Positions 57,418 through 64,000 of a stretch of 64,000 nucleotides of DNA are shown here, in pieces. The DNA is from Gigaspora rosea. Its lineage: Eukaryota; Glomeromycota; Glomeromycetes; Diversisporales; Gigasporaceae. The notes beneath the pieces are model-generated. The model had not been told where the DNA came from. It saw nothing but the letters and a program-made list of their open reading frames with translations, and did no database searches. Position 1 is the first letter of the stretch, and each line of letters begins with the position of its first letter. The stretch spans positions 252,862 through 316,861 of the forward strand of contig QKWP01000059.1 in the NCBI GenBank assembly GCA_003550325.1, given 5' to 3'. The translations under genes and the position numbers were made by a program.

Positions 57418-60400
57418 TTACAAAATGTATCTAAAATCTGACACTTCATTATCTTGTCTCTTTGTATCACTATTTACACCTTCTTTATTAAGATTTCTCC
57501 ACGTATTTCCGATCATAATTCTCTGATCCATTTTTTTATTTTCATTAATAAGCATAAACCTCATAATTACTGTAAGAATTACTACCAAAATTAATAAAAA
57601 TGCATTGATCATATGTCCTTTGACTTTGGATTATGCACGTTGATTTATTTGCAGAAATACATAGATGGTAAAATTTATGAGAATAAAATTAATTGAAAAG
57701 TTATTGTTAAACGATTATACTAAAAAATTACTTACAATATCTGGGTCCATCATTTGTTGGGTATAGCATTGACGACAAAACACCTAGAAAAAGAAAATTT
57801 ATAAATGAGTAACACAGTAAATATATATATAAACAAACTCATAAAATGATACTTACCAGATATATTTAGAAATGTAAGATACATTGCTAGAGCGATTGCA
57901 CGTTTATCGTGAGGTATAGAAAATATATTGGAAACCCAAGCTGTTGCAAGTGGTACTGTTGATACGCCTATTAAAAATATAAATATATGTCTATTAAATG
58001 ACTAGGTGCTGAGAAAGAGGCGAATTTGACAAAAAATTATATAAAAAATTAATTTTCTCCGATTATCTAATTAAATTGATTACGGTATGATTCCCCGAAA
58101 GTTAGTTCCCCGCCAGCTCATTTTTCCGACACTATATCCCCGACACCTACAGCACTTTTTGTTGACAGAACCTTTCCTCGACATACCATGTTTTCGACAT
58201 CCCCTTTCCTTGACATCTCATATTTTTGACAAGACATTTCTGACATGACATATTTCTAACTTGACTTTTCTCCGACACTAAGTTTTATTGAATGCACTTT
58301 TTCCGACAAGAACGATAAACCCAGTGATCATCACATCACGTGAAATCATGCAACTACGTCATTTGTTTACTAGCACTAACAACTCGGGCCTAAATTATAC
58401 TATCACCTAACCGTAATCTAACCCTAACCCTAACCCTAATTTAAGCCGAGTGCTTAATCATGTGATGAGCACGAATATATCACTATTATTGATAATTTTT
58501 TTTAAACGAAATTTCTAATCGGGGGAAGATCTTGTCGGAAAAAAAGATATCGGAAACATGTCATGTCGGAAAAATATTCTTTCTGCAATACATCATGTTA
58601 GTAAAATGTCTTTTCGAAAATATGTCCTGTCAAGGAAAGGGGATGTCGAAAACATGGTATGTCGAGGAAAGATTCTGTCAACAAAAAATGCTGTAGGTGA
58701 AACATTCTGTCGGGGATATAGTGTCGGAAAAATGAGCTAGCGGGGAACTAACTTTCGGGGAATCAAGCAACAATGATTAAGATTTGATAATTGTTGAGAA
58801 ATTAATTTTTATAATTATTATTTTGCCAGATTCGTTCCTTTTCTCAACGCCTAGCCCAAATACTCAAAAAAAGAAAAAACAATTAATTCATATTTACCAG
58901 CAGTGCAAAAAAAAGTGGATACATATAGTAAATTTACGTTCTCAATCATTGCCAGCCCAAAAAAACCAATCACTGCTAAACATCCTGCAAAAATAAGATG
59001 AAAGCTTCTTTCTTCAGCTTTATCAGAATGCAATGTTATGGCTAATGAGATACACCAACCAGCAAAATATGGTGGCACTGTCAATAATTGACTTTTCAAT
59101 GGATCAAAGCCCATAGAATAAATTAAAGTTGGTAGATATAATGCAATGGAATTTAAAGCAGTTCCAATGAATATACCAATAAGAATTGCGATATAAATCT
59201 TCAAATCTCTTACGACCAAGTACAGACTGTGATGATCAATTTTGTGATGTTGAGAGTCATTTGATGTACAGTCATCTTTGCGAAGACAGGTTACCCAGTA
59301 ATCCCTTTCTTGTACAGTTAGGAATGTGGCAGTTTCTGGGAAATTTGGAAGAATGAAACTAAGAAAAAAGAATAATTGATAATATATTTTAGATGTAAAA
59401 GTAGATGAAAAAGGAAGGTTAAATATACATTACAAGGCAGCTAATGAGAAAATAAAAGTAGCTAATCCTTCTAACAAGAATAGCCATCTCCATCCTTCCA
59501 AATTCCCTTTTCCGTCCATATATCTTATAATAAAATAAGCCAGAAATCCACTATTATGATCATCAAAACAGTTAATTCATTAACACGAAGAGAGAGAATT
59601 ATTAAAGCTAATAATAATTGATGAAACTTTTTACCCAAAAGCACCAGATAAAACAGATCCAGAACAAAATAGACTAAATCTTACAGCACATTGGGATCGC
59701 TTATACCACATACTCAATAGAAAAAATGCACCAGGCGTAAATCCTATTCAACACATAACATACTTAGCACGTGAATGATAAGAAGTTGAGTATTATCATC
59801 ATTTTCTACGTACGTACCTGCTTCAAAGACACCTAGTAAAAGTCTTGTAGCAATCAATTCACCAAAATTTTTTACTGCGGCCATGCAACATACAACAACA
59901 GACCATACGACCATAAGGGTTGGTATCCATTTTGATGGTGTAAACTTCTTTATTACCTATTTCAATTATCGATAATTATAATGAAATTGATCCATGTTAA
60001 ACGCAATATAATCGTTATAACCTGCGATTAGATTCTAAAATAATCTCATTTTTACCATGTTTGAAGGTATTTCAAATAGAACATAACCAATAAAGAATAC
60101 AGCAAGAGAGATTTGATATTGGTTTCCATATAATCCTATAAATGAAAAGTATTGTAAACAAAAATTTAAATAATATTTTATTAAAGTAAATTACCTAGAT
60201 TATTTTCTAATCCTGCCAATCTTGCATTTCCTATATCACATAGATAGAAAAATAAAGAGGATTTCACGTTTAAAATCCGAAAAAATCTTTAAATATATGA
60301 GCGTCTCAAATTTAGGAACGGAAGGTCGTACCAATATTACTTCTATCCAGACAAGCCAAACAATACATAACAACCAATGTCAAGAGTAATCTAGAGTCAA

Positions 60401-60590
60401 TTTTTCTTAACAATCTTTTCTTGTCAACTAATGACTGTAATGTTTGCTGTGTTGATTTTCGAGAAAAATCATCATCATCATTGGTCGTTGAATATATAGA
60501 TATTTCATTACTATTACGAACAATTTCTTCAGTTGTAGATGTACCATTAATTATAGGTTTATTTGTTCGAGAAATATCCATTTTTTTCAA
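57418..60590 (-). CDS. MFS transporter, allantoate permease/anion:cation symporter type, copy 2
   Basis: The exons on the minus strand are 60590-60332, 60230-60195, 60135-60056, 59956-59818, 59743-59635, 59550-59434, 59358-58898, 57967-57857, 57783-57736 and 57623-57418. They total 1566 nt, giving 521 residues plus TAA. Exon boundaries and phases are the same as in 14081-16516. Differences are one extra Asp in exon 1, one residue fewer in exon 8, and 13 more residues in the C-terminal exon (NTWRNLNKEGV region). Motifs LDRSNIGNARLAGL, GVFEAGFTPGAFFLLSMWYK and YPTNDGPRY are kept, so both copies look functional. Intron 7 is 930 nt instead of 231 because of the foldback at 58088-58764. The sequence more than about 70 bp upstream of the ATG is inverted relative to copy 1, so regulation may differ. 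The substrate is unknown. Confidence 0.9.
58088..58764. mobile_element. 677-bp foldback element inserted in intron 7 of the second MFS gene
   Basis: Terminal inverted repeats of about 200 bp begin TGATTCCCCGAAAGTTAG. They consist of TTTYCGACA/TTGACA words repeating every 18-25 bp. The centre holds CTAACCCTAACCCTAACCC (58420-58438). Copy 1 lacks the element, giving an approximate empty site near 14700. GATTA occurs near both junctions but a clean duplication cannot be fixed. A 60-codon frame at 58558-58740 is the repeat itself. Confidence 0.85.
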
Positions 60591-60660
60591 AAAATAATAA
60601 AAAATATCGAATTATTTAACTTGTGGATTTTATTTAACTTTTCTTGATTTATTTTGTCAC

Positions 60661-60985
60661 CATAGGCGTTATTCCGCGGCTATATGGTACGCCATTAAAT
60701 AATTGCAAATAGATGAATGTTCGTAAAGATAAAATTCTTATATGTGTATAAAGTATTGAAGTAAAGCGGAAGCTATTTCTGCACCTGAAACAATGACTAT
60801 GTTTAGTCATATAAAGATAATAGACAATTTGCCAATATTCCTGAAATGAGAATAAGACATTTATATTTCGAATTGGCAAGCAGCAGTTCTAATATCCCTA
60901 GCGTTAGCAACAGTACACTTCATCGAGCTAAAATAATGGTTTTTAAAAAAAAAAACAGGTGAAACGTTACAGAGAAAGGGGGGGG
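60661..60985. repeat. Upstream block, inverted copy of 16650-17013
   Basis: GCGTTATTCCGCGGCTATA ... CTCGAGCTAAAATAATG-type sequence here is the reverse complement of the block upstream of copy 1. The junction is at about 60661, immediately after TTTTGTCACCAT, which is shared with copy 1 in direct orientation. Confidence 0.8.
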
Positions 60986-61125
60986 GTCGAAATAACGCTC
61001 ATGAGCGGCTATACGGTAATAAAAATTTAATAAAAATCATTCTATCGATAAATTTTATGTATAAAAAAAAATTCATGGATCCTAGTATTTTAAATGTGGA
61101 TACAAATACAGGCACCCAGATAAAT

Positions 61126-61218
61126 GGCTGCTCGATACGTAAGTATCGAGGCAGCTTTTGTCTCGAATCTATTCACCCGATCGAATATGTGACAGGCCCG
61201 GTTACGGTCACATGTTCG
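61126..61218. repeat. Two small hairpins in a GC-richer island
   Basis: GCTGCTCGATAC-GTAA-GTATCGAGGCAGC and CGAATATGTGAC ... GTCACATGTTCG. The island (about 61070-61830) is clearly GC-richer than its surroundings. An open frame of 102 codons (61057-61365) crosses the hairpins and a MITE end and is not credible as a gene. Confidence 0.6.
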
Positions 61219-61255
61219 ATCCGATCGAGAGATCCTAAGCGTGTAGTGATTTTTA

Positions 61256-61478
61256 CAGGCTGTCCCAAAATTTCCGGGTCGGATGCGTTGGATCTAGGTC
61301 GGCGTTTAACCCTAGTTGTTAGCAGGTTCTATAGCAAAATTATCATCTGGGCATTTTTTACTTAATGAATGGATATGATTTATTAGTAAAATTTTTGGGA
61401 CAAAATTGATCAATTCCGATCCAGTCGACCATGATTCCGAAGCACTACGACGCATCCCGACCCGGAATTTTGGGCGTG
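61256..61478. mobile_element. 223-bp mariner-like MITE with TA duplication
   Basis: CAGGCTGTCCCAAAATTTCC at the left and GGAATTTTGGGCGTG at the right, extended inward by GGGTCGGATGCGT, are flanked by TA (61254-61255 and 61479-61480). Confidence 0.75.
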
Positions 61479-61489
61479 TAATACAGTAG

Positions 61490-61822
61490 TAATTATGTAA
61501 GTATGTATGCAATAATGATGCAATTATGATGCAATTATGATGCAAGTATGAAATAATTTAGTAGCATTAGCGAGTATGTAATGATTGAGTAATATGAGGT
61601 AATTGGATCATAGTATTTTAGTAAGCATGAGAAGTTGATGCGAGTTAATTTGGTCTTTTCTGCGAACCCGACTTTCGCTCTGGTTACATCGACCCCTTCC
61701 CCCGCCCCAAAATGATGCAACGCTGTTTTGATTGGCCTGCTGAGACGGCAGCCATAAATTGTGGCCTGATGTAACGTTGTTTTGATCAGCCTGCTGAGAT
61801 GACAGCCATAAATTGTGACCTG
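61490..61822. repeat. Short tandem repeats (GATGCAATTAT, then a two-copy unit of about 58 bp)
   Basis: GATGCAATTAT repeats three to four times near 61507-61545. GTTTTGATYRGCCTGCTGAG plus CAGCCATAAATTGTG is duplicated at 61711-61822. Minus-strand frames across it are repeat-driven. Confidence 0.65.
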
Positions 61823-61962
61823 TCGGGACAACAGTCACGACCAGTGAAGAATTTTTAAAAAAAATTTTTTTGTTCTTTGAGAACATAAATTTATAATTTT
61901 ATGTTCTTAAAAAAAATTTACTGTGCACTATAATAATTTTTTTAAAAATAAAATTTTTAAAA

Positions 61963-62110
61963 TAAACCCACCTGATAAACCTATCAGATCGTAGGATCAG
62001 GTATAATGTGAAATTGAAAAAAATAGCGATATTTTAAAAAATAACTTTATAATTTTGCTTATGAAACTACTTTTCATGCTTTAACAAAAAAAAATTTCTT
62101 GCAAAATTTT
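61963..62110 (+). repeat. Fragment of the 31340-31672 MITE family
   Basis: CACCTGATAAACCTATCAG, AGGATCAGGTRTAA, CTACTTTTCATGC and TTGCAAAATTTTACTATAAA match its order. From 62110 to 63220 there is AT-rich DNA, with GATTTAGATTTAGATT words near 62400 and a stretch (62830-62990) that may be the 5' part of the retroelement below. Confidence 0.55.
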
Positions 62111-63220
62111 ACTATAAATCATCTTTACTTGAATATGGCTTACTTTCACCTCACCTTAACCCTAACAAAAAGAATGGGCTATTTTGGTTGGTTTGATTTT
62201 ATATTACACAGATCTTATAGGGTGCACTCATGCTAAATTATTAAATTCTAAATTTATTCATTATAATTTTTAAAATATAAAATACTGCATTTACTAGTAA
62301 ATAATTAAATTGAAAATAAAAATTGGTTCAAAATTTATAAGCTTGTTAAAAAATTCTTTCCGTTTTTTTAATACTCTATTTTTAAATAGATTTAGATTCT
62401 AAATAGATTTAGATTTAGATTTAAATTTAATTTAAATATAGATTTAGATTGGATACAGAATATCTTTCCACCCACCCTCCATGCGAACTCATGTTGTTTA
62501 AATATTAAAAAAAAATATCGTACTAAAAAAATCGAGTACTAAAAAAATACCAAAATCAGATACTAAAAAAGACAGATATTACGAAATTTGAAATGGGCTA
62601 AAAAAATTCTAATACTAATCTGACTAGATGATTTTATGAGAATGTCGATATTCATAAAAAAAGATATTTATATAAATCATCAAAATTCAGATTAGCGATT
62701 TATATAAATATATTAAAAATTTTACCATTAAATAATACCACCTACTCGAACTTATATTCTTATAACTTATAATTAAATTTGATTAATCTTTGATTAATAT
62801 ACTATTCTAAACAATGGAATTTATTCAACTCTCTCCGCTGATCAACTTTTCCAAATCCGGCAGAAAGGAAAAAAAGCTGAAAACGAGATAAGTAACTTAG
62901 GAAACAGCCAAAAACTCCCTAAGGAAAAAGAAGGACAAGCAAAAATAATATAGAATTTGCTAGTACAACTTAAAAGAAAAAGGACAATACTATACTAGCT
63001 GACAAACTTAAACTTCAAATTTTTTCAAAAAAATTTTTTTGGAAATTTTTGGGGATTGGGCTTAACCCTGAATCGTAGATCACTAAAACAACAAACAAAC
63101 AAAACAATCGCGTGATCTGCATAAACAACAAAACAATAAACGAAGTAAACAAACTGAAAATAAACAAACTTGTACGTGCGCAGCAAATCAAATCTTGTGT
63201 ACCAAATATTGAGATAATCG

Positions 63221-64000
63221 ATGAACAGAATGCAAGTTCCAGAATGGAAGATTGGATTTCTTAAGAAGGGGTGCCAAGCTATAAAGTATGGTGGTACAGG
63301 TTGTTTAGACTTATTAAAAAGAGAATGTGTAAGAACACAGATAGTAGACCAAGAATTAGCAAAAGCCATACAAACCATTATAGCGGAAGAAATTTGTATT
63401 ATAAGGCATTTTTTGGAATGCTATATGAAACTATCAGAAAAGCAACTCGGTGAAATTCAAAGAAAGGAGTCGAAGGAAAGTGTTAACTCTACAGAAGCAA
63501 AAAATCAGGCCAGGATAGAAACTCTCCTTTAGCTAGAGTATGGAACGATAGATTATGGAACTCAAGTCTTGGAAGATGAGCTTAAGCTCAAATATGAAAT
63601 CGAAAATGGAAAACAGGTTCAACAATTAGAGAAACCAGAGAATCCAGAGGAAGACATAATGATGTCGTTAGAAGACAAAGAATCTCAAGTAAATGTGGAC
63701 CAAAACAAGGAAAAAAACAACCTTACTCAGTATAAACAAGAGGCTTTAGGTATGCAAGAAACCTATACGATTTGGGATGTTCCACTCAAAAATGGCAATG
63801 TATCAATCAAAAAACTAATGGGTCGCTATGGAAAAGTTAAGAATATTACTTGGACAACAAATAAGTTCAATAAAAAAACAGTTGTGGAATTAACACTCAA
63901 AAACCAAAGATACAAGAATATACTCGAGAATACATGGGCACTTCCAATAGGTAGATGGCTTACTAGAATCTCGAAGGGTATAAAGCAAGAAAAGATCATG
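63221..64000 (+). pseudogene. LINE-type ORF (nucleic-acid-binding ORF1-like), one in-frame stop, cut by the window edge
   Basis: A frame opening with ATG at 63221 reaches TAG at 63530-63532 and then stays open in the same frame to base 64000, 260 codons in all. The first part is a Lys/Glu-rich helical region (LKKGCQAIKYGGTGCLDLLK). After an acidic linker comes QETYTIWDVPLKNGNVSIKK then LMGRYGKVKNITW and VVELTLKNQ, an RRM-like beta-alpha-beta pattern followed by ALPIGRWLTRISKG. This layout resembles the first ORF, or the region before the endonuclease, in LINE-type retrotransposons of mycorrhizal fungi. No reverse transcriptase is visible before the edge. The single stop could be decay, recoding or a base-call error. 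Confidence 0.55.

Noticed and set aside
58558-58740. 60-codon frame with repeating Ser/Cys-Arg-Lys pattern
   Set aside because: It is a translation of the GTCGGAAAA-type words in the foldback arm and not a conserved protein.
61057-61365. 102-codon plus-strand frame in the GC-richer island
   Set aside because: It crosses two hairpins and runs into the terminal repeat of a MITE, so it is a composition effect.

Overview
The window looks like nuclear DNA of a fungus with a large, AT-rich, repeat-filled genome, most likely an arbuscular mycorrhizal fungus (Glomeromycotina; Gigaspora or Rhizophagus type). The reasons are short spliceosomal introns (59-113 nt, GTAAxT...TAG), TTAGGG-type interstitial repeats, a fungal anion:cation-symporter-type MFS gene split by nine short introns, and decayed copies of two DDE-transposase-like families that I associate with these fungi. 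No bacterial operons, rRNA genes or CRISPR arrays are present. The organism call is inference.

Gene content is very low. The only two intact genes I can build are paralogous MFS transporters on the minus strand (14081-16516, 508 aa; 57418-60590, 521 aa). Each has ten exons with the same splice positions, and the exon sums are in frame. They are a dispersed duplication about 43 kb apart. Copy 2 has a 677-bp foldback element in intron 7 and an inverted block just upstream of its start codon. Other coding traces are the acidic N-terminus of a gene running off the left edge (1-183, minus), a decayed DDE-like transposase with C2H2 finger (9090-11387, plus), a second decayed DDE-like transposase (28950-32990, minus), and a LINE-type ORF with one stop codon running off the right edge (63221-64000, plus). 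There is also a short fragment (27786-28152, minus) that reads like a Mollicute-type helical repeat surface protein and uses TGA where Trp would fit.

The rest is layers of transposable elements, many with target-site duplications (TSDs) that can be read directly. DNA elements include TTA-TSD elements (4569-4951, 17616-18175, 19005-21104, 42998-44376), TTAA-TSD elements (33257-36646, 54167-54620), 8-bp-TSD hAT-like elements (47682-49552, 8051-8455), TA-TSD mariner/pogo-like MITEs (50711-51732, 61256-61478) and a 10-bp-TSD MULE-like element (52579-53162). Retroposons include a two-copy family of about 1.1 kb with 14-17 bp TSDs and A-tails (21122-22486 minus; 33400-34558 plus), a 751-bp SINE-like element with a B-box and an 18-bp TSD (40098-40848), and two shorter tRNA-derived SINEs. 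Several sit inside one another, up to four levels deep at 33-37 kb.

The least expected structures are the Mollicute-like fragment, a tandem array of 54-57-bp exon-like units with splice signals inside a TIR element (38252-38787), and the repeated presence of TTAGGG blocks inside palindromic elements.
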